DNA of 64,000 nucleotides, taken from contig JAEWDM010000011.1 of the NCBI GenBank assembly GCA_023390115.1, positions 35,999 through 99,998 of the forward strand. Direction: 5' to 3'. Positions 27,859-37,399 of the stretch are shown piece after piece. The DNA comes from Bacillota bacterium (lineage in GTDB: Bacteria > Bacillota > Clostridia > Acetivibrionales > DSM-27016). Each line of letters starts with the position of its first letter. The first letter of the stretch is position 1. Position numbers and translations under genes: made by a program. Below the pieces are notes generated by a model. It was not told the origin of the DNA, searched no databases, and saw only the letters and a list, made by a program, of their open reading frames with translations.

Positions 27859-28287
27859 TTGGCCGGAAAGAATAAGGTTCAGATTAGGATAGGCGGTAAG
27901 GACTATACTTTGGTGGGCATTGAAGCAGAGGAATATATTCAGAAGGTCGGTTTGTACATAGATAAGAAGATAAATGAGATAACAAGGTCAAACAGTCTGC
28001 TCAGTACATCTATGGCGTCAATTCTTGCCGCTGTTAATGTCGCCGATGATTTTTTTAAATCCCATGAGAATGAGAAAAGGCTTGAGGATGAATTGGCAAG
28101 GGCTTGCGAGGAACTGGAAAAATTGAGACGTGAGAACGAAAGTCTTTTGGAAAGCAATTCTAATCTGATAAGCAGGAATACCCTCCTGCAGCTTGAGCTT
28201 GCAAAAAGGGAGGCGGAATTATCTGAGGTCAGAGCTTCTTTAGAGAGGACAAGCAGAAAAAAGGAACCCGGATATGAAGAAGGCTAG
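27859..28287 (+). CDS. zapA: cell division protein ZapA-like
   Basis: ZapA stabilises FtsZ polymers at the division site. The N-terminal globular ZapA domain (NKVQIRIGGKDYTLVG, then EEYIQKVGLYIDKKI) and a C-terminal coiled coil (about 75-135) are clear. I choose TTG 27859 because AAAGGAG (27843-27849) is 9 bases upstream and it begins at the conserved domain; the frame is open further upstream. Length 142 residues. Confidence 0.85.
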   Translation: MAGKNKVQIRIGGKDYTLVGIEAEEYIQKVGLYIDKKINEITRSNSLLSTSMASILAAVNVADDFFKSHENEKRLEDELARACEELEKLRRENESLLESNSNLISRNTLLQLELAKREAELSEVRASLERTSRKKEPGYEEG

Positions 28288-28318
28288 CCAAACATAATTT
28301 AAACGGAGGATGAAATTT

Positions 28319-28738
28319 ATGGACATGAGCATAAGGCTTGGAGATTTGGTACTGATAACGGCACTGTTTGCTTTAGTAATCATATCTGTGTATATTATTG
28401 TGTTGATAAGAAATATAAACGGAAGCATAAAGGTGCTGAAGAAGCTGCTTAAGGAAAACAGGGAGTGCATAGACAGCACGTTAAAGGATATACCTGTAAT
28501 ATCTAAGAACGTAGTAGAAATAAGCGCCACTGCAAAAGATGAGCTTAAATCGGTGGAGACAGCGATGCAGGGGCTTGGAGAGGCGGGAGAAATGATTTCC
28601 GCTGCGGCACAGACCGTGAGAAAGGACATACTGGGAAGGATTAAAGGCGTTGTGGATCTTTTGGACATCATCACAAGAGTTTTCTTCAGCGACTCTTCCG
28701 GTGCTCAGCCTGAAAAAGAGGTAAAAGACAGGGACTGA
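28319..28738 (+). CDS. DUF948-like single-pass membrane protein
   Basis: A 139-residue protein with one N-terminal membrane helix (about 8-30) and a long amphipathic, methyl-accepting-like helical region (about 35-115). This resembles DUF948/YtxG-type general stress proteins, function unknown. GGAGG (28305-28309) gives ATG 28319 good spacing, while ATG 28310 would touch it. It begins 31 bases after zapA and is followed 6 bases later by the metalloenzyme gene, so all three may be co-transcribed. Confidence 0.6.
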   Translation: MDMSIRLGDLVLITALFALVIISVYIIVLIRNINGSIKVLKKLLKENRECIDSTLKDIPVISKNVVEISATAKDELKSVETAMQGLGEAGEMISAAAQTVRKDILGRIKGVVDLLDIITRVFFSDSSGAQPEKEVKDRD

Positions 28739-28744
28739 ATTTTT

Positions 28745-29632
28745 ATGAGAATGATATTTATATTTATAGACGGATTCGGCCTGGGAAAAGCGGACAGAGC
28801 TGTTAACCCGTTGTATGCTGCCAAGGCACCTAACATCCGCTGCATATTGGAACGCTTTAAGGCTATTCCTACCGACGCCGCGCTCGGAGTGAAGGGGCTT
28901 CCTCAGAGCGCAACGGGACAAACAACTATTTTTACGGGAGAAAACGCGCCCCGTATATTGGGGAGGCATTTGAACGGGCAGCCTACCGAAACGCTCAAAA
29001 GTATTATTTATAAAAACAACCTGTTTATGCAATTGCAGCAGATGGGGCTGAAGGTCACAAACTCCAATGTATACTCAAGAGAGTATCTTGAAAAGATGAT
29101 TGACTCTGCAGACAGGAGGTACAGGCCCTCTGTCACATCCGTAATGACAATGGCTCAGGGTATAGGCTTCAGGACGGTGGAGGACTACAGAGAGGGCAGG
29201 GGCATTTATCATGACATTACCGGACAGATGCTGATTGAAAGAGGTTATGATATTGAGAATATAACTCCGGGGCAAGCGGCAGAGCGCCTGTACTCCATAA
29301 GCAGGGAGAATGACTTTACTCTTTATGAGCATTTTATGACTGACATAATAGGGCACAAAATGGATATGGAGCTTGCCGTAAGCGAGATTGAGCTGCTTGA
29401 TGCATTTTTAGGAGAGCTTGCCGGATTGGTTGATTTAAATGAGGACATAATATTTATAACCAGTGATCACGGAAACATTGAGGATATCAGTGTAAAAACT
29501 CACACATATAATAAGGTTCCTACAATTATAATGGGAAATATGCATAGGGGACATGACATGCAAATTGAATCTCTTATGGATATAACCCCTGCCGTAACGG
29601 GAATTTTTAAGGAGATAATGAATAATGGATAA
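28745..29632 (+). CDS. alkaline-phosphatase-superfamily metalloenzyme
   Basis: A 295-residue member of the phosphoglycerate mutase/phosphopentomutase metalloenzyme superfamily. The first metal-binding aspartate sits in IFIDGFGLG; the nucleophile region is SATGQTTIFTG; the second metal site appears as TSDHGNIED with a further His in THTYNKVPT. The cap domain is short compared with iPGM. Likely a phosphatase or mutase; substrate unknown. It overlaps the next gene by 8 bases. Confidence 0.75.
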   Translation: MRMIFIFIDGFGLGKADRAVNPLYAAKAPNIRCILERFKAIPTDAALGVKGLPQSATGQTTIFTGENAPRILGRHLNGQPTETLKSIIYKNNLFMQLQQMGLKVTNSNVYSREYLEKMIDSADRRYRPSVTSVMTMAQGIGFRTVEDYREGRGIYHDITGQMLIERGYDIENITPGQAAERLYSISRENDFTLYEHFMTDIIGHKMDMELAVSEIELLDAFLGELAGLVDLNEDIIFITSDHGNIEDISVKTHTYNKVPTIIMGNMHRGHDMQIESLMDITPAVTGIFKEIMNNG

Positions 29633-32129
29633 AATAGAGCTTCTTGCACCGGCAGGGGAGTGGGATGCTTTTTTAGCTGCTGTTGAAAATGGAGCGGATG
29701 CCGTTTACCTTGGGGGACCTTTTTTTAATGCCAGGCAATCCGCAGAAAATTTCGACGGCAACCAGCTTAAAAATGCGGTTGAATATGCACATGTAAGAGA
29801 TGTAAAGGTATATATGGCAATGAATACACTGATTTCGGACAGTGAGCTGGATAAGGCTCTAAGGCTTGCGGAAGAAGCATTCTTTACGGGTATAGACGGC
29901 ATTATTGTGCAGGATTTGGGATTTGCCGGCTTATTGAGAAGGAGTTTGCCTGAGCTTAAACTCCATGCCAGTACTCAAATGACGGTTCATGATATTCACG
30001 GTGTGCGTATTTTGGAAAGGCTTGGCTTTAAAAGAGTGGTGCTGGCAAGAGAATTGTCGCTTGAGGAAATACGGTATATCTGCAAAAATACCTGCCTTGA
30101 GGTTGAGATTTTTGTGCATGGCGCATTGTGTATATGCTATTCGGGACAGTGCCTTATGAGCAGTGTCATAGGAGGAAGAAGCGGAAACAGAGGAAGGTGT
30201 GCCCAGCCCTGCAGGCTTCCGTACAGCTTGCTTAAAAATAACGGTATGGCTCACGCGGACGGGAAATATATATTGAGCCCTAAGGACATATGCCTTGTAA
30301 ATGAGCTGGAAAGCCTTGTGCCCTCAGGGGTTAAATGCCTTAAAATTGAGGGGCGGATGAAAAGCCCGGAATATGTCGCCACTGTCACAGGGATATACAG
30401 GAAATATATAGATATGGTGCAAAATGGAAAATTGTGCCATGGGGAAAGCGGATTGCTTGCAAATACTGAGGATTTTCGTGCCTTAACCCAGATTTTCAAC
30501 AGAGGAGGCTTCTCACAGGGCTACCTAAAGGGCAGGACGGGATATGGGCTTATAGCCTGTCAAAAGCCTAAAAACTGGGGAATCTATCTGGGAGAGGTTT
30601 TTTCCTATAATAAGGACTCAAGGAAAATAAGGCTGAAGCTTAAGGAGGATCTGTCAAACGGAGACGGAATAGAGGTATGGAACGGAGAGGATGAGAGTCC
30701 GGGAGGGGTCGTAAGTGAGATAAGAGTTGATGGCATAAGGAGGAAAACAGCTCAAAAGGGTGAGCTTGCTGAATTAGGAAGCCTTGAGGGGAAAATACAT
30801 AAGGGGGATAAGGTGTATAAAACCTCAGATAAAAATCTTGCTGTTAAGGCCAGGGAGTCTTTTTCGGGAAGGGCTGCAAGAAAAGTGCTTTTGGAGGGTA
30901 AAATAGTAATAAGAAGGGATATGCCTCTAACACTGCAGGTAGCGGACAGCAGGGGAAATACCGTACAGGTTAAGGGCAATATTCCCGCGCAGACTGCCGT
31001 TAATGTGGCATTAACGGAGGAGAGAGCCATAGAGCAGCTAAATAAGACGGGGGGCTCGCCCTTTGAGTTTTCAAGGCTGGAATCACAGCTTGACGATGGT
31101 ATAACATTGCCTGTAAGTGAAATAAATGCGGCAAGGCGCAAAGCTTTGGAAGAGATGGAAGGCCTGCGCAGGACTGCAAAGCATGATGAAATGCGCGGAA
31201 AATTTGGAGATAAATGGGATAAAGGCGTATATTTCCCGGGAAATGGTAGAAAAAAGATAAGTAAGCTCAAGCTTACCATATTATTTTATCGCATATTGGA
31301 AGAATTGGACTATTCCTCTCTTGGGATTGATAGACTTTATCTCCCGTTCAAATATGTGTTAAACAATAATGCCCAAAAAGTAATTGATGCCTGCAGGGCT
31401 TGCGGACAGGAGGTTTATGCATGGATTCCTCCGGTGGTGAGGAGCAATTGGAAAAGGCTTATTGAGAACAACCTCGGCAGGCTTGAGGGAATGGGGCTGG
31501 ATGGTGTGCTTACAGGAAACCCGGGGGGTATTGAGCTTATAAAAAAGCATTCGTCACTCAAGGTGGCAGGGGATTATTCATTAAATGTCTTCAACAGTAT
31601 GACATTATGGGAGCTTTACAATCTGGGATGCAGCAGTGTGATGCTGTCGCATGAAAGTACCCTCCAGCAGATGGAGGGCTTTAGGGATGTAAAGGGGCTG
31701 GAAAGAGAAGTACTTGTATATGGAAGAATTCCGTTAATGATAAGTGAGCACTGCCCGGTCGGGAGCATTGCGGGGAATACGGGCCCCGCCCCAATATGTA
31801 CGGGAGAGTGCCTGAAGGGTGATTACAGGCTTCGGGACAGAATGGGAATGGAATTTCCGGTGATGTGTGATACGACAGACTGTATAAGCACAATTTTCAA
31901 TTCCAATGTACTTTTTGTTCCGAAGGTATTAAATAAAATTAAGGCTGCGGGGATTGCTTATGCAAGGCTTAATATTATTGACGAAGGACCGCAGAGGGTA
32001 AGGGAGCTTACGGAGCTTTTCCGCGCAGCGGCGTCAGACCTGTCCGGAACTGAAGAGGGGCATGAGGGAATAATTGAGGATATAAAGAAAAGAGGATACA
32101 CGAAGGGGCACTATTTCAGAGGTGTCTAG
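29625..32129 (+). CDS. U32 family peptidase with DUF3656 domain
   Basis: An 834-residue protein. The N-terminal peptidase-U32 barrel (about 1-330) carries the conserved cysteines of the family motif (EIFVHGALCICYSGQC, GGRSGNRGRCAQPCR); a DUF3656 insert follows (about 380-500) and a second U32-like barrel makes the C-terminal third. Related RlhA is needed for 23S rRNA C2501 hydroxylation, and others are collagenase-like, so the true activity is uncertain. Translationally coupled to the metalloenzyme gene by an 8-base overlap. Confidence 0.88.
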   Translation: MDKIELLAPAGEWDAFLAAVENGADAVYLGGPFFNARQSAENFDGNQLKNAVEYAHVRDVKVYMAMNTLISDSELDKALRLAEEAFFTGIDGIIVQDLGFAGLLRRSLPELKLHASTQMTVHDIHGVRILERLGFKRVVLARELSLEEIRYICKNTCLEVEIFVHGALCICYSGQCLMSSVIGGRSGNRGRCAQPCRLPYSLLKNNGMAHADGKYILSPKDICLVNELESLVPSGVKCLKIEGRMKSPEYVATVTGIYRKYIDMVQNGKLCHGESGLLANTEDFRALTQIFNRGGFSQGYLKGRTGYGLIACQKPKNWGIYLGEVFSYNKDSRKIRLKLKEDLSNGDGIEVWNGEDESPGGVVSEIRVDGIRRKTAQKGELAELGSLEGKIHKGDKVYKTSDKNLAVKARESFSGRAARKVLLEGKIVIRRDMPLTLQVADSRGNTVQVKGNIPAQTAVNVALTEERAIEQLNKTGGSPFEFSRLESQLDDGITLPVSEINAARRKALEEMEGLRRTAKHDEMRGKFGDKWDKGVYFPGNGRKKISKLKLTILFYRILEELDYSSLGIDRLYLPFKYVLNNNAQKVIDACRACGQEVYAWIPPVVRSNWKRLIENNLGRLEGMGLDGVLTGNPGGIELIKKHSSLKVAGDYSLNVFNSMTLWELYNLGCSSVMLSHESTLQQMEGFRDVKGLEREVLVYGRIPLMISEHCPVGSIAGNTGPAPICTGECLKGDYRLRDRMGMEFPVMCDTTDCISTIFNSNVLFVPKVLNKIKAAGIAYARLNIIDEGPQRVRELTELFRAAASDLSGTEEGHEGIIEDIKKRGYTKGHYFRGV

Positions 32130-32202
32130 GCTTATTCTGCCGGAACCGGGAGCGTTTGGCATAATAAGCCGAATCAAGGCAATATAAATAGAGTGGGAGT
32201 GA

Positions 32203-34017
32203 TTGTTTATCGGCATAAAGGGAAATCTGGAATCGCTTAAAAAGAGCACTATTGATGAAATAGAGCAGCTATATAATCTGGAAATGCCACCCGACAATTT
32301 TTTGCCCTATGAGCTTGCGGGGAAGCTGGCGTATATCACCGACAGAATAAACAGAGAAATCGCGGTTTTTATAAACAGAAAGGGAAATATTGTGGATATC
32401 AGCGTGGGGGATAGTGCTAAAGCCTCCATTCCTGAGCTTGAGGCCAGGAGGGACATGACAAGGCTTTCGGGTATACGATGCATACACACTCATCCGGGCG
32501 GCGATGCGAGGCTGTCTTCGGTGGATATAAGCTCTCTTTTAAAGCTGAGGCTTGACGCAATGGTTGCTTTGGGGGTCAGCGAGGGCAGAGTCAGTGAGAT
32601 TTACGCGGCATTACCCGAGAGGGACGTAACGGGCAGATTTGCGCAGGTTCAGATATATGGGCCTTTAGAGCTTAGCAGTGATGGTTTTGGGGCTTTTCTT
32701 GGAATAATAAGGGATATAGATAAGCCCTTCGGGAAAATGGCATATGATATGGGGGATGAAGCGGAAAAGGCTATTCTTGTAGGACTGGAAACCTCGCAGG
32801 GAAGGCTTGTTAACGGAATGAGCGAGGGACAGAGATCTCTTGAGGAGCTGGAGGAATTGGCGAATACCGCAGGTGTGAGAGTAGCCCATAAAATTCTTCA
32901 AAGAAGGACGTCGGCCGATTCTGCATTTTATATAGGAAGGGGGATGGCGGAGAGCATAAATGTTATGCGCCAGACTCTTAATGCCAATATAGTTATATTT
33001 GACGATACTCTTTCAGGTGCTCAGGTAAGAAATCTGGAAAATGCTACGGGAGTAAAGGTTATTGACAGAACCGTGCTTATATTGGATATTTTTGCACAGA
33101 GAGCCCGCTCAAGGGAAGGTAAGCTGCAGGTGGAGCTTGCGCAGCTTAAATACAGGCTTCCCAGGCTTACGGGTCTTGGTACTGTGCTGTCCAGACTGGG
33201 AGGAGGAATAGGGACCAGGGGGCCCGGTGAGAAAAAGCTTGAAACTGACAGAAGGCATATCGGAAGGAGAATGCGCGGCATTGAAAGAGAGCTTAAGGAA
33301 ATAGGCAAAAGAAGAGAAATGATTAGAGAAAGCAGGAAGAAGGACGCACATTTTACGGTTGCGCTTGTGGGATATACTAATGCAGGCAAGTCCACTCTTA
33401 TGAATAAGCTTTGCGATGCTCAGGTTTTTGCGGAAGATAAGCTGTTTGCAACGCTGGACCCGGCTGTCAGAGGACTTAAGCTTGAAGATGGCAGGGAGGC
33501 AATGCTTATAGACACCGTCGGATTTATAAGAAAGCTGCCTCATGAGCTGGTTGAGGCATTTAAATCAACACTTGAGGAGGCTGTTTACGCAGACGCCCTC
33601 ATACATGTTATAGATATCTCTTCAAATGAAGCGGATGTGCAGATAAGTGTGGTAAACGGGCTTTTAGAGAGCTTGGGGGCCACGAATAAACCTGTTATAG
33701 AGGTCCTGAACAAGGTGGACCTGGCCGATGAAAAAGAACGGCTCCGGGTCTCTGGTCTTAAGGCTGAGGTGCTTGAGGTATCGGCATTAACGGGACAGGG
33801 CATAGATAAGCTTAAGGAGGCTATTTCCCGGATATTTCCCGAAGAACGGACTGAGGTAAAAATACTTGCGCCGTATAGCGAAGGCTGGATATTGCCTTTT
33901 GTGCATGAGCAGGGAAAGGTTGTTGCCCAAAAATATGGAGAAAAAGGAATATTAATTAACGCTGTTGTTAAAAAGGCAAATGTTGATAAAATAAGGGAGT
34001 ATTTAGTGGAAAAATAG
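32203..34017 (+). CDS. hflX: GTPase HflX with N-terminal JAMM-like extension
   Basis: Ribosome-associated GTPase that splits stalled or heat-damaged ribosomes. The HflX domain (GERSLEEL-type start, then LAQLKYRLPRLTG and GGGIGTRGPGE) spans about 195-375; the G domain follows with P-loop GYTNAGKST near residue 390, DTVGFIRKLPHEL and NKVD. At 604 residues it is about 170 longer than E. coli HflX. The extra N-terminal part holds H95-x-H97-x7-S105-x2-D108, a JAMM/RadC-like metal motif. Start TTG 32203 behind GGGAG. Longer HflX forms are usual in Clostridia. Confidence 0.92.
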   Translation: MFIGIKGNLESLKKSTIDEIEQLYNLEMPPDNFLPYELAGKLAYITDRINREIAVFINRKGNIVDISVGDSAKASIPELEARRDMTRLSGIRCIHTHPGGDARLSSVDISSLLKLRLDAMVALGVSEGRVSEIYAALPERDVTGRFAQVQIYGPLELSSDGFGAFLGIIRDIDKPFGKMAYDMGDEAEKAILVGLETSQGRLVNGMSEGQRSLEELEELANTAGVRVAHKILQRRTSADSAFYIGRGMAESINVMRQTLNANIVIFDDTLSGAQVRNLENATGVKVIDRTVLILDIFAQRARSREGKLQVELAQLKYRLPRLTGLGTVLSRLGGGIGTRGPGEKKLETDRRHIGRRMRGIERELKEIGKRREMIRESRKKDAHFTVALVGYTNAGKSTLMNKLCDAQVFAEDKLFATLDPAVRGLKLEDGREAMLIDTVGFIRKLPHELVEAFKSTLEEAVYADALIHVIDISSNEADVQISVVNGLLESLGATNKPVIEVLNKVDLADEKERLRVSGLKAEVLEVSALTGQGIDKLKEAISRIFPEERTEVKILAPYSEGWILPFVHEQGKVVAQKYGEKGILINAVVKKANVDKIREYLVEK

Positions 34018-34179
34018 AGATGAATTAAGTAATAAAACCTTAATTAAAATTGTATAATATCAAAGAATGAGGTATTATAATAATATAAGCCTTGGTTTCG
34101 GTATGCAGTTAATATAGGTTTTACAACATAACATATTGTTTATAGGGTGCAAAATTAATATGTGAAAGGGGTTTTTCGT

Positions 34180-34593
34180 ATGCTGGTCAGAAACTGTGCG
34201 GGTGGTGTGGTTTTTTACGGCGGAAAGGTATTGCTCCTAAAAAATGAAAAGGGTGAGTGGGTGCTTCCTAAAGGAATTATCAGGAATGGTGATTTGGCTA
34301 ATGAAGTAGCTCTTAAAAGAGTGAGAGAGGAAGCGGGAGTAAAAGCGGAAATAGTCTCTACGGCGGGAAGAACAAACTACGAGTTCTTTTCTGTAACACG
34401 TCATAGACCAGTCTGTAACAAGATAACCTGGTATATTATGAAATCCTCTAATGAAGAATGTGAATTGAATAAAAGTGCAAATGTTACAGACGGGGGATTT
34501 TTTAGCGAAGAGGATGCATTGAGGCGTATTACCTACAGCCAGGACAGGTCTCTTTTGAGCTTATGCTTTGACAAAATGAAGGAACTGGCTTAA
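34180..34593 (+). CDS. Nudix hydrolase with degenerate box
   Basis: A 137-residue Nudix-fold protein. The box reads GIIRNGDLANEVALKRVREEAGV: compared with GX5EX7REUXEEXGU the first Glu is Asp and the RE pair is Lys-Arg, while the metal-binding EExG is kept. Activity may be reduced or altered. AAAGGGG supports ATG 34180 rather than GTG 34162. Monocistronic, with a hairpin after it. Substrate unknown. Confidence 0.78.
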   Translation: MLVRNCAGGVVFYGGKVLLLKNEKGEWVLPKGIIRNGDLANEVALKRVREEAGVKAEIVSTAGRTNYEFFSVTRHRPVCNKITWYIMKSSNEECELNKSANVTDGGFFSEEDALRRITYSQDRSLLSLCFDKMKELA

Positions 34594-34647
34594 AATTGTC
34601 AAAGTAAAGCCAATTACACGCAAGAGTATTTTCAGGGTACTAGCAAA

Positions 34648-34677
34648 AATGGCAGCTGAAATGTGTCGGCTGCCATT
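34648..34677 (+). terminator. terminator after Nudix gene
   Basis: Perfect 9-bp stem (34648-34656/34669-34677) with a 12-base loop and a T-rich but interrupted tail. Confidence 0.6.
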
Positions 34678-34699
34678 TATTTTATGAGGAGAATAATTG

Positions 34700-35350
34700 A
34701 TGCAAAAGGAATATAAAACTGTTTTAAGTGCAGCGTCTTTCGAATATGAAGAGAAAAAGTCAAAATTTATTGCGTCCGTATCTCCTGCCGGGATAGAGGA
34801 GGAAGCACTTCATTTTATAAGTTCACTTAAATCAAAATACTGGGATGCATCGCACAATGTTTATGCATACTGCATCGGAGGTAACAATACCGTACAGAGG
34901 TTCAGCGACGACGGAGAGCCTTCGGGGACGGCAGGAATGCCGGTAATGGAGGTTATTAAAAGAATGGAGCTTCAAAATCTGGCAGTAGTGGTGACAAGGT
35001 ATTTTGGAGGAACTCTGCTGGGGGCCGCAGGATTAATAAGGGCCTATGGCAAAAGTGCGGCTATGGGGATAGAGGCCTCAGGAATAATAAGACGGCAGTT
35101 GTGCAGAACTGTAAATATAATTGCGGAGTATACTCTTTTTGGGAGGATACGCAATTTTATTTCCTCAAAGGGCTATATTGTCAGGGATGTAATTTATTCT
35201 GAGGATGTGGAAATAATATTGAGTGTTCCAAAAGACGATGTGGAGAGGGTCATTGGAGAGCTGGACGAGCTGACAAACGCAAGAGCCGTTGCACAGGCAG
35301 GGGAAGTGCTGTATGTTTCAACGGATATGAACGGAAGCGTCATAAAATGA
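34700..35350 (+). CDS. yigZ: YigZ/IMPACT family protein
   Basis: UPF0029/IMPACT family, 216 residues. The N-terminal domain carries the signature region DASHNVYAYCIG...RFSDDGEPSGTAGMP and VVVTRYFGGTLLGAGGL-type motif (here LLGAAGLIRAYG); the C-terminal DUF1949 domain spans about 140-205. Bacterial members are of unclear role, perhaps translation-related. ATG 34700 follows GAGGAG. The CoA-binding gene lies 28 bases after it, probably co-transcribed. Confidence 0.88.
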   Translation: MQKEYKTVLSAASFEYEEKKSKFIASVSPAGIEEEALHFISSLKSKYWDASHNVYAYCIGGNNTVQRFSDDGEPSGTAGMPVMEVIKRMELQNLAVVVTRYFGGTLLGAAGLIRAYGKSAAMGIEASGIIRRQLCRTVNIIAEYTLFGRIRNFISSKGYIVRDVIYSEDVEIILSVPKDDVERVIGELDELTNARAVAQAGEVLYVSTDMNGSVIK

Positions 35351-35378
35351 ATATTTAAGAGTATTGGAGGATGGTATT

Positions 35379-35753
35379 ATGCAGGAAGAAATTATGCTTG
35401 GTAAAAATGTATGGGCCGTAGTGGGGGCTACCCAAAATACAGACAAGTTCGGTTATAAGATATATAAAAGGCTGAAATTAAAGGGCTACAAGGTATACCC
35501 CGTAAGCCCCAATTACAAGGAGATAGATGGGGACAGGTGCTATAAGGATTTATCCTCCCTCCCCGAGGTTCCGGAGGTTATCGACATGGTGGTTTCTCCC
35601 GCAAAAGGCATGGCCTTCATAGACGAAGCGGCAGGTCTGGGAATAAAAAATATATGGCTTCAGCCCGGAACCTATGACGATGAGCTTATGACGGCCATAA
35701 GTGAAAAGGGCCTGAATGCTGTTCAGGCTTGTGTTCTTGTGGCATTGCCCTGA
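35379..35753 (+). CDS. CoA-binding domain protein (YccU-like)
   Basis: A 124-residue Rossmann-fold protein matching the CoA_binding_2 family: VWAVVGATQNTDKFGYKIYK at the start, VYPVSPNYKEIDG, then VDMVVSPAKG and KNIWLQPGTYDDE. It probably binds CoA or a similar dinucleotide; physiological role unknown. TTGGAGG gives ATG 35379. It ends about 50 bases from the convergent kinase gene. Confidence 0.82.
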   Translation: MQEEIMLGKNVWAVVGATQNTDKFGYKIYKRLKLKGYKVYPVSPNYKEIDGDRCYKDLSSLPEVPEVIDMVVSPAKGMAFIDEAAGLGIKNIWLQPGTYDDELMTAISEKGLNAVQACVLVALP

Positions 35754-35801
35754 TATAAAAATTTATAGCATCGGCAAGGCTTCACTATAAAGTGCTTTCT
35801 C

Positions 35802-36980
35802 TTAAGAGGCGGCAGAATATATTTCCGAAAACTCAATATTTATTGCCTCTATTATTTTATTCTGACTCTTAATATTGGGGGAGTCGGTAATGCTGCTTGA
35901 ATTCAGCACAACTATGGGCAATTTAATAATAAACTCGCTGCCTTTTCCCTCTTCACTGTTAACGCTTATGCTGCCGTTTTGAATTTCGACAAAGGATTTT
36001 GTAAGGGACAGGCCTATGCCGTTTCCTTCGAAAGCGGCGGTAAAAGGACTGCTGACCTGCCGGAAGCGTTCAAAAATGGTGTCATGCATATGGCAAGGTA
36101 TTCCGGGACCTGTGTCTTTTACCGATATAGTCATATTTTTGTTTGCGGAGTCGGATGACACTGATACGGATACCTTTCCGCCCGGTGGCGTAAACTTTAT
36201 TGCATTCGACAGCAGGTTGAGAACCACGCGCTCAATTTTGTCAATGTCGACCGAGGTAAATATCTCCTCCGACTCCGTATCGAATTCAACTGTCAAATCC
36301 TTCTGCTCTGCGAAGGGCACTATGGACTGTGTTATTTCCTCAATTAAGTATACAACATTGCAGCTCGACATATTAAGCTTTACATAGCCAGAGTCAATTC
36401 TTGTAATATCAAGCACATTGTTTAAAAGCCTTACCAGCCTGTAGCAGTTTTGCTTTATGGTTTTAAAATGCCTTGACAGATTTTTTCTTTCCGTAGCAAC
36501 GGGCCCTCCCTGCTTGTCGATAAGCTGGATTGCTCCTAGTATTACGCTCAGCGGTGTCTTGAGATCATGTGATACATTGCAGAAAAATTCAATTTTAAGC
36601 TGTGCGCACTCAGAGGCTTCTCTGTTGAGCCTGACAAGGTTGTCAACAAGCTGCCGCTGCTTATCCAATTCACATTGTTTGATTTGCAAATCTTCCAGAT
36701 ACATATTTCTTTCGGCAAAAGCCCTGCTGGAAAGATTTCTTACAGCTATGAATGCGAAAAGAACTGCCAGCATTATGGGAAATGCGTCAAGTGCAAAATA
36801 CAGTATGATGCCCGCATTCCTCAGGCTTAATGCCATCAGGCTGTATGGTCCTGAAAATAAAGGACTTTGCGGAGTCAGGCTAAGGAGAAATATTATACCT
36901 GCCCTGGTAGCTACATACGCACTTAACGACAGGGCAATGAATAGCTTTGGCACCATGGGATTGTTAAAATTTTTCAGCAT
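35802..36980 (-). CDS. orphan membrane sensor histidine kinase
   Basis: 392 residues. Two or three membrane helices with very short loops (about 11-35, 45-80) form a MHYT/7TM-like small sensor, followed by a coiled coil, a HisKA dimerisation domain with H138 in NVSHDLKTPLS, and a HATPase domain with N259 (N box), DTGPGIP (G1, about 289-295) and GIGLSL (G2, about 321). All catalytic boxes are intact. No response regulator gene is adjacent, so its partner is unknown. Start ATG 36980 with GGAG upstream. Confidence 0.88.
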   Translation of the reverse strand: MLKNFNNPMVPKLFIALSLSAYVATRAGIIFLLSLTPQSPLFSGPYSLMALSLRNAGIILYFALDAFPIMLAVLFAFIAVRNLSSRAFAERNMYLEDLQIKQCELDKQRQLVDNLVRLNREASECAQLKIEFFCNVSHDLKTPLSVILGAIQLIDKQGGPVATERKNLSRHFKTIKQNCYRLVRLLNNVLDITRIDSGYVKLNMSSCNVVYLIEEITQSIVPFAEQKDLTVEFDTESEEIFTSVDIDKIERVVLNLLSNAIKFTPPGGKVSVSVSSDSANKNMTISVKDTGPGIPCHMHDTIFERFRQVSSPFTAAFEGNGIGLSLTKSFVEIQNGSISVNSEEGKGSEFIIKLPIVVLNSSSITDSPNIKSQNKIIEAINIEFSEIYSAAS

Positions 36981-37399
36981 ATAAACCACTCCTATAAAAT
37001 ACTTTTAAGCTGTATATAAATTAGTAGCACCGCTGCAAAGATGTAAGGTACTATTAACTTAATGAATGTAAATTAATGTATATAAAAAGAGAAAATACAG
37101 CAATCAGTTTTATTCCATAAAATACCATTTATATTTTACAGAAATTCTTCTGATAAGTAAATATAATTTCCTGATATTATAAAATCCAAAAATTTTTCAA
37201 TCACAGTGGATATAATCGATTAAAGAAATTTTAATATTAAACAGAAGTATATTTTTAAGGGGAAATTTTTTAGAGAAGTGATAAGCTTGGCGATTTTTTG
37301 TAAAGCTTGTGGCAGCCGCCGACACATGTGATTATATAAGCTAAAAGAGGGCCGGGTATTTATGCCGATGCCCTCTCTAAGGTTTTTAGAAGAGTGACA
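36981..37399. other. intergenic region between kinase and molbindin genes
   Basis: Very AT-rich, about 420 bases. Its right end holds the terminator of the molbindin gene (37346-37376). No other gene or RNA is supported. Confidence 0.5.
37346..37376 (-). terminator. terminator of the molbindin gene
   Basis: AGAGGGC/GCCCTCT stem (37346-37352/37370-37376) with a smaller inner CGG/CCG stem; on the minus strand it is followed by a TTTT tract. Confidence 0.65.
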
